In this document: positions 1 to 6,887 of the stretch, piece by piece
Position numbering within the stretch: position 1 is the stretch's first letter
How the letters are laid out: each line of letters begins with the position of its first letter
NCBI GenBank assembly: GCA_017515345.1
Contig: JAFWFZ010000004.1
Span: forward strand, 1-56,209
Length of the DNA: 56,209 bases
From: Oscillospiraceae bacterium
GTDB taxonomy: Bacteria > Bacillota > Clostridia > Oscillospirales > Oscillospiraceae
Direction of reading: 5' to 3'
The notes under the pieces: generated by a model
The model's database searches: none
The model's input: only the letters and a program-made list of their open reading frames with translations
What the model was told of the DNA's origin: nothing
Position numbers and translations under genes: made by a program

Positions 1-217
1 CGATCACTCCGCCGCACGCGGAAAAATGGCCGTGCGCGAACTGATCGTATTCAGGCATGACTCCGAGCTGGGCTGCGCTCCCGCCCACAAGCTGTTCGAG
101 CTGGTCTGTGCAGAGAAGAAGGACGGCGTCACCGCCCCCAGGGCATACACGGACTATACCGTCACCGTGGCGGAGGACGAGCTTCCCCAGGGCGTGACCT
201 GTATCCGCATGGCATAA
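1..217 (+). CDS. cas7c: Type I-C Cas7 (Csd2), C-terminal end only
   Basis: Only the last 71 codons are in the window; the reading frame is open from base 2 to the TAA at 215-217. The visible residues include SAARG, then RELIVFRHDSELG and APAHKLFELV, followed by a PRAYTDY segment. This pattern matches the C-terminal end of Csd2/Cas7c, the backbone subunit that polymerises along the crRNA in type I-C Cascade. The type I-C style repeats that follow support the assignment. In the usual type I-C order cas7 is followed by cas4, cas1 and cas2 and then a leader. Here the first repeat begins at 219, one base after the stop codon, so adaptation genes and leader are absent at this position. The upstream cas3, cas5 and cas8c genes would lie to the left, outside the window. 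The family call rests on a short fragment plus context. Confidence 0.78.
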   Translation, partial: DHSAARGKMAVRELIVFRHDSELGCAPAHKLFELVCAEKKDGVTAPRAYTDYTVTVAEDELPQGVTCIRMA

Positions 218-218
218 G

Positions 219-926
219 GTCCCACCCCGCGAGGGGTGGGTGGATTGAAATGTCTGGAAGATCTCGCCGCACGTCTCCACGGAGGTCCCACCCCTCGCGG
301 GGTGGGTGGATTGAAATAAGCATTATGACAGAGCAGAGGCCAGGGCATATAGTCCCACCCCTCGCAGGGTGGGTGGATTGAAATAACGGGAACATAGCAA
401 TTCCAACCGGCGGCGCGGTGGTCCCACCCCTCGCGGGGTGGGTGGATTGAAATCGGTTTGGGGTTCGATTCCCGTATCCTGCTCCAGTCCCACCCCTCGC
501 GGGGTGGGTGGATTGAAATGTCGTGTGTCAGATGGACGACGCGTACGCCGACGGTCCCACCCCTCGCGGGGTGGGTGGATTGAAATCACGGCCACTACGA
601 CATGGAAGACATCGACACCGTGCGTCCCACCCCTCGCGGGGTGGGTGGATTGAAATGAGGCACAGATCACCGAGGTTATCGCCATCGCCGTCCCACCCCT
701 CGCGGGGTGGGTGGATTGAAATACGCTGAACGGAGAATGGAAGCAGACAAACATAAACGTCCCACCCCTCGCGGGGTGGGTGGATTGAAATCTCGGCCTG
801 ATGGGGATGTTCCTCGCGGGCTTTGGTCCCACCCCTCGCGGGGTGGGTGGATTGAAATAAGGACGCCTGCTCCATGCTGAGCCGACTGACCGGGTCCCAC
901 CCCTCGCGGGGTGGGCGGATTGAAGA
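219..926 (+). CRISPR. Type I-C CRISPR array, 11 repeats and 10 spacers
   Basis: Eleven 33-nt repeats start at 219, 285, 352, 421, 487, 554, 624, 690, 759, 826 and 894. Each begins GTCCCACCCC and ends GGGTGGATTGAAAT. The core CCCACCCC-TCGC-GGGGTGGG is a perfect 8-bp hairpin, and the ATTGAAAT end is the normal type I-C 5' handle. The ten spacers are 33-37 nt. The last repeat is degenerate (GTGGGCGGATTGAAG), which marks the leader-distal end and gives plus-strand orientation. The leader should therefore lie left of 219, but cas7 ends at 217 and there is no room for one. Repeat 1 has the loop GCGA instead of TCGC, and repeat 3 carries a stem change (TCGCAGGG). The array is probably transcribed by read-through from the cas operon. 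Confidence 0.97.
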
Positions 927-943
927 CGTGCAACCTGAACACT

Positions 944-973
944 GAAGCCCCGACAGCCGTTGGGGCTTCTTTG
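944..973 (+). terminator. Intrinsic terminator after the CRISPR array
   Basis: GAAGCCCC (944-951) pairs with GGGGCTTC (962-969), followed by a short T-run (TTTG). It lies 18 nt past the last degenerate repeat and would end the pre-crRNA transcript. Confidence 0.7.
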
Positions 974-1051
974 CGTTCGCGCACAGCTGGGGATAGGCGT
1001 GGTGATACCGAGTACCCAAAACGGGTAATGCGAACAGCCACTTTTCTCTCA

Positions 1052-1072
1052 ATCATACAATTTTTGTATGAT
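1052..1072. promoter_or_regulatory. 9-bp inverted repeat, candidate operator
   Basis: ATCATACAA (1052-1060) and TTGTATGAT (1064-1072) form a perfect dyad with a 3-nt centre, about 20 nt upstream of a promoter -35 box. No T-tract suitable for termination follows, so a repressor site is the more likely role. The protein that binds is not identified. Confidence 0.45.
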
Positions 1073-1090
1073 ATCATGAAAATTAAGAAT

Positions 1091-1118
1091 TTGATATTCC
1101 ATAATTGTATAGTATAAT
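1091..1118 (+). promoter_or_regulatory. Sigma-A-type promoter upstream of the HTH protein
   Basis: TTGATA (1091-1096), 16-nt spacer, TATAAT (1113-1118). It drives the transcript carrying the leader ORF at 1278 and the HTH gene at 1316. Confidence 0.6.
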
Positions 1119-1277
1119 CAAATATGAAAAGTTGTTTCTGTCCTGGATGCAAGTGGCGTAGGAAAGTGCGAGTAGCGAAGTGGAAGTGCATCTGTGACGG
1201 TGTTGGTACACCGTTTTCAGGTGCGCTTATTGTTTTGTGGTCGGTCGTTTTTCCGCAATCTGGAAGGAAGGGGGTTC

Positions 1278-1337
1278 ATGACCAAGGATAGACAACTGCT
1301 TTTTGTCATCAGATCGTGGAAGGAGGTGAGCAAATAA
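1278..1337 (+). CDS. Possible 19-residue leader peptide
   Basis: An ATG at 1278 follows a strong purine-rich site (GGAAGGAAGGGGG) and encodes 19 residues ending KEVSK with TAA at 1335-1337. Its KEV codons contain the AAGGAGGT that would serve as ribosome binding site for the next gene. This arrangement suggests translational coupling: ribosomes finishing the leader terminate on top of the following start region. It resembles no protein I know and may be only a short chance frame. Confidence 0.3.
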   Translation: MTKDRQLLFVIRSWKEVSK

Positions 1338-2326
1338 GAGAATCTCAAAATCGAATCTTTCGAGGCAGCGGATCACGTGACTATGAAGAAGTCTATGATC
1401 AGGAAACCGGCGAGCTCATCGGTTACATTGATCCGACGAACGGTGAGTTTATTAAAAACATTACCGTCGACATGCCGTCTGGCTCTTTTCATATCACACC
1501 GCTACAGTTGCAGATCTATAAAGCCAGAAAAGAATGTGAGGCGGAACAGCAAGTACGCCATCGATTCAACGATCTTCTCGGACCATACTTTTTCATCCGC
1601 GCAGATGAGCAATTTGAGGGCATTGCTCCCGAACACGTTATAAGGTTAATCTATCTGGCAACGTATCTGCCCATCTCAAAAGAGATGCTGATGCGGACAG
1701 AGAGAACACCCATTCGGCAGGATGACCTGATGAAATTGCTGGGCGTCTCAAAATCGACGATCACTCGTTTTCTGGAGACCGTCAGTCCCAGATATCTTAC
1801 GGTCGATGAGTCCGGTCTGCTGTATCTTGACAGGCAAACTTTCAGACGCGGAAAGCTGACAAGCATGGCGAAAAAAGAATATACCCCGTACCGAAAGCTT
1901 CTTATCAACGGGGTGCAGGCTCTGTACCATGACAATTCCGCGCTCCTGCGAAAGCGTCTTGGCTGCTTTTTCAAGCTTTTGCCGTATATCAACGCCGAAT
2001 ACAATCTTATCTGCCAGCCGTGGTGCGTGGAAGAGCAGCGGCTGGATTTGGTCGAGCCGCTCTCTGTGACGGAGTTCTGTGAGCTATGTCACTTTGACCG
2101 CAAGCACTGGAAGAAATATATCAAAGAGTATTCCTCCATCAGCTTTATGCTTGCGGGGCAGGAGGAACGATTTTGGTCGCTGATCCCTGCTGATGGGAAC
2201 CCATCCAGAGAGAGGATATTCATCAACCCTTATATCCTCTATCAGGGCAGCGACTATCAAACGGTGATCCGGGCAGGCGGTTTTGATCCCATTGTTAGGG
2301 CGATTTCTTGGCCTGCCAAATCATGA
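1316..2326 (+). CDS. Helix-turn-helix protein of mobile-element type (unknown function)
   Basis: A 336-residue protein if translated from the GTG at 1316. Around residues 140-160 there is a clear helix-turn-helix (QDDLMKLLGVSKSTITRFL), similar to the winged-helix domains found in replication initiators and MarR-like proteins of clostridial mobile elements. The rest shows no motif I recognise. The start is unclear. GTG 1316 has no ribosome binding site, whereas a strong AGGAGG at 1321-1326 sits 7 nt before ATA (1334-1336) in the same frame, where an ATG would be expected. The neighbourhood (CRISPR array on one side, integrase and tRNA on the other, lower GC) suggests a replication or regulatory protein of an integrative element. 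A transcription regulator is equally possible. Confidence 0.65.
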   Translation: MEGGEQIRESQNRIFRGSGSRDYEEVYDQETGELIGYIDPTNGEFIKNITVDMPSGSFHITPLQLQIYKARKECEAEQQVRHRFNDLLGPYFFIRADEQFEGIAPEHVIRLIYLATYLPISKEMLMRTERTPIRQDDLMKLLGVSKSTITRFLETVSPRYLTVDESGLLYLDRQTFRRGKLTSMAKKEYTPYRKLLINGVQALYHDNSALLRKRLGCFFKLLPYINAEYNLICQPWCVEEQRLDLVEPLSVTEFCELCHFDRKHWKKYIKEYSSISFMLAGQEERFWSLIPADGNPSRERIFINPYILYQGSDYQTVIRAGGFDPIVRAISWPAKS

Positions 2327-2618
2327 AACCGCAATTTCGTTTCACAAGGTATCGCAAATGCGGGATAAAGTGGCGTAATTTTCGCTGTTTATCCTTCTCA
2401 TTTTATGGTACGGGCGAATTGGCCAAAAAGCGTGTATTCATCGGCTTTTTTGATGTTCCTGCGCGTGCGGGTTCTTTGTTTAATATGCTCCCCAGCTTCA
2501 ACAGAAGGCACCGCCATATTTCACTGCCGTCCCAGCCGGAAACGATGATCATCCAAAGCACGAAGTATGATGCTGTGTGGCCCGGGCAAGCTAACAGCTT
2601 CGCTTGTTTGGCGGGGAA

Positions 2619-2903
2619 GACATGGTCTGCGTGTCTGAAAGCTATTTATATTAATGCAGAGAATACAGGCAGACCTGGCTGCTATTGCAAACACGCCCGC
2701 AGGGCAACAGATCGAATACCATGCTTGCCCTCGCGGCAGCAGGCTTTGTCTGCAAAGCCGTTCAGCCAAACCACACCGTCTCAGTTACTAAATGGTCGGC
2801 TGGTTGATATGGTCTACTTCGCCCGGCACAACGTCCGGCGGGATCATCGCAGTCCTGCGCTCTGTGTTTGGAACGCTCTTGTCGTGTGGACATGGTCTGC
2901 GTG
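2619..2903. repeat. Iteron-like repeats GACATGGTCTGCGTG
   Basis: The 15-mer GACATGGTCTGCGTG occurs exactly at 2619-2633 and 2889-2903, and a weaker relative (GATATGGTCTAC) lies at 2806-2817. The inverted repeat CGGCTGGTTG/CAACCAGCCG brackets the second interval. Spaced repeats next to a gene with an initiator-like HTH could be iterons, but two exact copies are thin evidence. Confidence 0.3.
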
Positions 2904-3150
2904 CAACCAGCCGCCCTCCGGCGATGAAGCGACACCGTTTGACTGAACTAAGTCTTGCTGCCAATATGCTGCCCTTGATGCCAGCATATTTCACAACAAC
3001 AATTGCTCAAATAGTTAACATAATATTGCTAAATTTCCACAACTTTTTCCACATGCGATATCACTGAAAAATCCCGTATTTATGGGCTTTTGGATGGTAA
3101 CTGGATTTGAAATAGATTGACATAATTTTAGTTCTTTCTGCGCAGTTATC

Positions 3151-3198
3151 CCGCGGTGTGGTTGTCAAGCCGCAGAAAATGCAGTCACCGCACCGCGG
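3151..3198. promoter_or_regulatory. Long hairpin upstream of the integrase
   Basis: CCGCGGTGTGG (3151-3161) pairs with CCGCACCGCGG (3188-3198) with one mismatch, loop 26 nt. It has no T-tract, and lies between a TTGACA-like hexamer (3117-3122) and the integrase. It may be a control site for excision or for integrase expression. Confidence 0.35.
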
Positions 3199-3241
3199 AA
3201 AACCCCATAACGGCGCCTATACTAAGGAGGTTATCATATAG
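3179..3241 (+). CDS. Possible 20-residue leader ORF before the integrase
   Basis: ATG 3179 to TAG 3239-3241, ending KEVII. As with the leader at 1278, the KEV codons embed an AAGGAGGT ribosome binding site, and the stop overlaps an ATA (3238-3240) placed 7 nt after AGGAGG. That ATA is in frame with the integrase, 32 codons upstream of its GTG start. No recognisable protein similarity. Confidence 0.2.
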   Translation: MQSPHRGKPHNGAYTKEVII

Positions 3242-3333
3242 GTTTAGAAATCGAAATCATTGACGCTCCCCAACGGGGCAATTATAATAATTCCAGCTAT
3301 CCGGCTTGCCACCACGGAAAGGAGTGTAACAAC

Positions 3334-4515
3334 GTGGCAAGCGTGATTCATATTAACGTCTGTCTTGTAGACGACAAGGGCAGATGGACAATCAAAGGCC
3401 GCTTTTGTAATACAGTCACAGGAGAAAAGTGGCAACGAACCAAAAGCACAGGACTAAGGGTTAAGGACAATACCAAACGCAAGGCCGAAGCTATGAAGGC
3501 AGATATAGTTGCCGGATGGGAAGAAGAACTGGCGCAGCAGTTTCGGGCAGAATCTCCCCTATTCTCAGTGTATGTCCAGAAATTTATTGAGCGGAAACGG
3601 GCACTGCGGCTCAGGGAAAACACGATCAAGTCCTATGAAGACTACATCAAGGTGCACATCGGTCCTAAGCTTGGCAATATTCCCATCCAGGAGCTGACAC
3701 TGCGGGATATCGAAGGCTTTTACGAGGAATACCTGAAGACCCATAAGGTCAAAAGCGCACGGAAAGTCAACGTAGTAGTCAGCGGTGCCTTCCGGGAAGC
3801 CATACGGGACGGGGTTATCCAGGTCAATCTGGCAGATCTTGATCATCTCGAATTCCCAAAGGCAGAAAAGTTTGATGGAGGCACCACCTACACCGCTGAA
3901 GAAGTCAGTAAACTCCTGAAAGCAGCCGAGGAGGCCGGAGAGCCGATGCGGGCGGCAATCACAATTGGTGTATCCTATGGACTGCGGCGCAGCGAGGTCC
4001 TGGGACTGCGCTGGTGCGATGTTGATCTAGAGCAGATGACGATGACCATATCCAATACGGTCGTCCAGAACGGAGACCTGTTGATCGAAGCGGAGGAAAC
4101 AAAGACCGCGGACAGTCATCGCACCATCGCTCTCATGCAATCAACTGTCGATTATTTCAAGGAACTCCGGGAAAAGCAACTGGCCGCCGGGCTTCTGCTG
4201 GATAAGATCTGTGCCTGGCCTGACGGGAAGCCAGTCCGAGGCGACTATATCACCCGCACGACTCCCAAGCTAATGAAGCAATGTGGGCTGCGCGTGATAC
4301 GGTTCCATGACTTGAGGCACACTGCCGCTTCCCTGTTAGCTCCACATGTCCAGCCAAAGCAGTTACAGAAGTTCTTGGGGCATTCTGACATCAGCACGAC
4401 GTTCGATGTGTACACACATCTGATGGATGAACAGCGCAAAGCTACAGCTGCTGCGATGAATTCGATTCTGACAAATGCCGATACTTGCTCTGAAACATGC
4501 TCTGAAACGGCCTGA
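3334..4515 (+). CDS. int: Tyrosine-recombinase integrase
   Basis: A 393-residue phage-type integrase. Residues 1-50 form the arm-binding N-terminal domain (basic, DDKGRW...TGEKWQ). Residues 75-170 are the SAM-like core-binding domain. The catalytic domain runs from about 185 to 385, with the expected residues R218 (GLRRSE), K257, H325-x-x-R328 (HDLRH), H350 (LGHSDISTT) and nucleophile Y360 (VYTHL). GTG 3334 is chosen because AAAGGAG (3318-3324) lies 9 nt upstream. The frame stays open to an upstream ATA at 3238, so a longer product is not excluded. The gene ends 89 bp from the 3' end of a tRNA-Pro gene, the classic target for such integrases, so it probably marks one end of an integrated element. 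The other attachment site is not visible in the window. Confidence 0.93.
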   Translation: MASVIHINVCLVDDKGRWTIKGRFCNTVTGEKWQRTKSTGLRVKDNTKRKAEAMKADIVAGWEEELAQQFRAESPLFSVYVQKFIERKRALRLRENTIKSYEDYIKVHIGPKLGNIPIQELTLRDIEGFYEEYLKTHKVKSARKVNVVVSGAFREAIRDGVIQVNLADLDHLEFPKAEKFDGGTTYTAEEVSKLLKAAEEAGEPMRAAITIGVSYGLRRSEVLGLRWCDVDLEQMTMTISNTVVQNGDLLIEAEETKTADSHRTIALMQSTVDYFKELREKQLAAGLLLDKICAWPDGKPVRGDYITRTTPKLMKQCGLRVIRFHDLRHTAASLLAPHVQPKQLQKFLGHSDISTTFDVYTHLMDEQRKATAAAMNSILTNADTCSETCSETA

Positions 4516-4570
4516 TTAAGGCAGAGGCTTGAAGGTCTCTGCAACTATTTCGTGCTGAAAACAAAGAAAA

Positions 4571-4599
4571 AGTCCCGAAATCTTTCGATTTCAGGACTT
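4571..4599. terminator. Bidirectional terminator between integrase and tRNA-Pro
   Basis: AGTCC-C-GAAATC pairs with GATTTC-AGGACT around a TTTC loop, with TTTT on the plus side and an A-tract giving Us on the minus side. It serves both the integrase and the convergent tRNA gene. Confidence 0.8.
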
Positions 4600-4604
4600 T
4601 TCAC

Positions 4605-4680
4605 TGGTCCGAGTGGCGAGACTTGAACTCACGGCCTCTTGACCCCCAGTCAAGCGCGCTACCAACTGCGCCACACCCGG
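4605..4680 (-). tRNA. tRNA-Pro (anticodon GGG)
   Basis: The minus strand folds into a complete 76-nt cloverleaf. The acceptor stem is CCGGGTG with CACTCGG, the D-arm GCGC/GCGC, the anticodon stem CTTGA/TCAAG with loop CTGGGGG (anticodon GGG), and the T-arm GTGAG-TTCAAGT-CTCGC. CCA is encoded at 4605-4607. Its 3' end faces the integrase gene, so the tRNA is the likely attachment target and has been restored by the element. Confidence 0.96.
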
Positions 4681-4709
4681 TAACCGTGCACTCACCCGAG
4701 CGCCCAATT

Positions 4710-4738
4710 ATAATAACACACTCATTTCGGTTTTGCAA
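4710..4738 (-). promoter_or_regulatory. Promoter of tRNA-Pro
   Basis: On the minus strand TTGCAA (4738-4733), 17-nt spacer, TATTAT (4715-4710), about 30 nt before the tRNA 5' end. Confidence 0.6.
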
Positions 4739-4787
4739 GACATTTTTTCGCATTTGCCGAAATTTTTCCGAAGGGCAAAAAACGGCT

Positions 4788-6170
4788 TTATTCCGCGGGG
4801 GCGGCGTCCGTTTTTCGTTTCAGCCTCCGCATGAGCCACGCAAACAGGGAAAAGGTCACGATAAGCATAGCCGTCTCCGTGGCGAACTGGGACCAGATAA
4901 TCCCGATGAGCCCGATGAGGGCGTTCATCAGAATGGTGGCGGGCATCTTCAGCAGCGCGCTGCGGCACGCGGACAGGATCAGCGACGGCACGCCCTTGCC
5001 CATGGCCTGGAACATGGTGTTCATCAGATTGTTCACCACCATGAACGGCACGGCCAGGCACTCCACGTGCACGAAGCTCTCCCCGCAGGCCACGGTGGTC
5101 TCGTCAGCGGTGATAAACAGCCGCACCAGCTCCGCCCCGAACAGCCGCCCCGCAGCCAGGTACAGGAAGCCGAAGCACAATCCGATGCCCATGCCGAACC
5201 AGAAGGACGCGCGCATGCGCCGGTGGTTCCCGGAGGAGTAATTGTAGGCGATCAGCGGCAGGATGCCGTTGGCGATGCCCATGCAGAGGCTCATGGGGAT
5301 CAGGTCCATCTTCTTCGTCACGCCGAAGGCCGCCACAGGGACGTCGCCGTAGCCGGAGATCAGATTGAAGCTGAGGGTATTGGCGCAGGTGGTGAGGATC
5401 GTGGAGATGAACGCAGGCATTCCGATCATGAACACTTGGCCGACGATCTCCCGCTCCGGCCGGAAATGCGCCGGGGACAACGTCACCAGCAGCTTGCCGC
5501 GCAGGGCGCGGAACGTCAGAAGATAATAGCCCACAGCCAGCACGTTGGAGATCAGGGTGGCAATAGCCGCGCCCTTGACGCCCATATGCAGGCCAAAGAT
5601 GAAGACCGGGTCCAGAAGGATATTCAGGATCCCCCCGAAGGCCACGCCGAAGCCCGCCTGGCGGGAGTAGCCCTCGCTCCGCAGCAGGTGCCCCATGACC
5701 AGCGCTGCCACCGTGGGCAGGCCGCCGATGACCACGACCCAGAAGCAGTAATCCCAGCAGAAGCCAAAGGTGTTCTCGCTGGCGCCCAGCACCTTCAGGA
5801 CCGGCGTCAGCGTGAGATACGTCAGGATGGAGACGGCGAGCGTTGTCAGCAGGCTTGCGTAGAAGCTGAAGGACGAGGCTTTCTTCACCCGGTCGATGCG
5901 CCGCGCCCCCAGATACCGGGAGATCAGGCTGCCGCCGCCGATCCCGTAGAGGCTGCCGATAGCCGCCAGGACGAAGTAGAGGGTATAAGCCATGGAGACG
6001 GCCGCCACCTGATACGTGTCCCCCGTCCGGCCAACGAAAAACGTGTCTGCCACGTTATAGATCAGCGTGACGAGCTGGCTCAGCACCGACGGCACCACCA
6101 GCTTCATTACCGCGCCGGGCACCTTCATTTTTTCAAATATGTACAGCTTTTCGGCCGAGAGCTCGCCCAA
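4788..6170 (-). CDS. MATE family multidrug/cation antiporter (first of three)
   Basis: About 460 residues with roughly twelve membrane segments in two bundles. The MATE hallmarks are visible: an early VPSVLSQLVTLIYNVADTFF segment, GAAIATLISN, the LDPVFIFG loop and the IAYNYSSG loop of the second bundle. It would use a Na+ or H+ gradient to export small amphipathic compounds. A longer frame reaches 6263, but a perfect consensus promoter (6205-6233) lies inside that extension. The real start must therefore be downstream, at GTG 6179 or TTG 6170, both giving the usual family beginning (SAEKLYIFEKM). I chose 6170, where a weak GGCGG lies about 8 nt before. It is a single-gene unit, convergent with the integrase region. 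Its substrate cannot be predicted. Confidence 0.9.
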   Translation of the reverse strand: MGELSAEKLYIFEKMKVPGAVMKLVVPSVLSQLVTLIYNVADTFFVGRTGDTYQVAAVSMAYTLYFVLAAIGSLYGIGGGSLISRYLGARRIDRVKKASSFSFYASLLTTLAVSILTYLTLTPVLKVLGASENTFGFCWDYCFWVVVIGGLPTVAALVMGHLLRSEGYSRQAGFGVAFGGILNILLDPVFIFGLHMGVKGAAIATLISNVLAVGYYLLTFRALRGKLLVTLSPAHFRPEREIVGQVFMIGMPAFISTILTTCANTLSFNLISGYGDVPVAAFGVTKKMDLIPMSLCMGIANGILPLIAYNYSSGNHRRMRASFWFGMGIGLCFGFLYLAAGRLFGAELVRLFITADETTVACGESFVHVECLAVPFMVVNNLMNTMFQAMGKGVPSLILSACRSALLKMPATILMNALIGLIGIIWSQFATETAMLIVTFSLFAWLMRRLKRKTDAAPAE

Positions 6171-6204
6171 AACAAACACCGCCAAACATTTGGAATTCCA
6201 GTGG

Positions 6205-6233
6205 ATTATATGACGGATCACACCGTTTGTCAA
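6205..6233 (-). promoter_or_regulatory. Perfect consensus promoter of the MATE gene
   Basis: TTGACA (6233-6228), 17-nt spacer, TATAAT (6210-6205) on the minus strand. Transcription would start near 6198, which settles the start-codon region of the gene downstream. Confidence 0.85.
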
Positions 6234-6382
6234 ATGGCCAGCGGGGCGCACGCCGGTTTTCAAATTGGCAGATCATGCTGAATACGGAAAACCGTTTTGA
6301 CGCTTCTTGCCGCCGTACGGTCCGCCACCGGTTTTCGTTGACAATACTGTGAAGGCACAGCCTTATTCACGCTCATCCCACC

Positions 6383-6410
6383 CGCCGCCGCGTCATGCGG
6401 CGGCTTTTTA
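6383..6410 (+). terminator. Intrinsic terminator
   Basis: CCGCCG-CGTCATG-CGGCGG followed by CTTTTTATT. No gene upstream on the plus strand explains it. A TTGACA at 6338-6343 hints at a short RNA of about 50-60 nt, but no good -10 box is seen. Confidence 0.7.
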
Positions 6411-6439
6411 TTGCTTTTTCAAAAAGGGTTTGGTAAAAT
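6411..6439 (+). promoter_or_regulatory. Promoter of the thioesterase-MATE operon
   Basis: TTGCTT (6411-6416), 17-nt spacer, TAAAAT (6434-6439), then GGGAGG 7 nt before the ATG at 6471. Confidence 0.6.
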
Positions 6440-6470
6440 AAAAGGATAGAAACGACCGGGAGGCATCACA

Positions 6471-6887
6471 ATGGAAACCACAACGAAGATCGAGGTACGG
6501 TATCCGGACTGCGACCGGATGGGTATCGTGCACCACGCGGTCTATCCCATCTGGTACGAGATGGCGCGGATGGACTTTTTTGAGGCGATGGGCTTCTCAT
6601 TTGCCGACATGAACGCGCTGGGCGTGAATCCGGCCATGGTGGACCTGCACCTGCAGTACGCCGCCACCGCCACCTATCCCCAGACGCTGACGATCCGCAC
6701 CCGCATGGGTGAATACGCGCCGAAAAAGCTGGAGCTGCTGTACGAGACCTATGCCGAGGGCAGCGATAAGCCCATCAACACCTGCCGCAGCTTCCACATC
6801 TGGACCGGGCCCGACAACCGCTCCTACAACATGGAGGAGAATCTGCCGGAGGTCTACGCGAAAATCAAGGCGGCGGCCGGGTCGTGA
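6471..6887 (+). CDS. YbgC/FadM-type acyl-CoA thioesterase (hot-dog fold)
   Basis: 138 residues, the normal size for the 4-hydroxybenzoyl-CoA thioesterase family. The signature RYPDCDRMGIVHHAVYPIWY at residues 9-28 contains the catalytic Asp and the G-[IV]-[VY]-x-[HN] motif, followed by E-x-x-R. It would hydrolyse acyl-CoA or acyl-ACP thioesters in the cytoplasm. The GGGAGG site (6458-6463) supports ATG 6471. The stop overlaps the GTG start of the next gene by 4 bp (GTGA), so the two are co-translated. Why a thioesterase is coupled to a MATE exporter is not clear; the pair may release and then export an acyl-derived compound. Confidence 0.85.
   Translation: METTTKIEVRYPDCDRMGIVHHAVYPIWYEMARMDFFEAMGFSFADMNALGVNPAMVDLHLQYAATATYPQTLTIRTRMGEYAPKKLELLYETYAEGSDKPINTCRSFHIWTGPDNRSYNMEENLPEVYAKIKAAAGS

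Larger units (their letters stand above)
2327..3333. other. About 1 kb without a convincing gene
   Basis: No frame here has both a good start signal and recognisable protein character; a 212-codon frame (2308-2946) has neither. Structures that can be seen: a 15-bp exact direct repeat (2619-2633 and 2889-2903), a 10-bp inverted repeat CGGCTGGTTG/CAACCAGCCG (2797-2806 and 2904-2913), an AT-rich patch near 2995-3080, and a GC-rich hairpin at 3151-3198. The stretch could be a decayed part of the element, or its replication/excision control region. Confidence 0.5.

Noticed and set aside
162..1191. Several long minus-strand and plus-strand frames across the CRISPR array
   Set aside because: They are made of the repeats read in other frames (recurring NPPTPRGVG and STHPARGGT strings) and have no start signals.
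1124..1291. 55-residue Cys-rich frame with CFCPGC...CIC motif
   Set aside because: It starts only about 6 nt after a -10 box with no ribosome binding site, and the Cys pattern is irregular; more likely chance than a zinc-ribbon gene.
2308..2946. 212-codon frame after the HTH gene
   Set aside because: No ribosome binding site and no protein-like character; overlaps the end of the HTH gene.
4623..6281. 552-codon plus-strand frame opposite the first MATE gene
   Set aside because: It is rich in His, Gln and Glu from antisense reading of a GC-rich gene, and the MATE gene on the other strand is certain.
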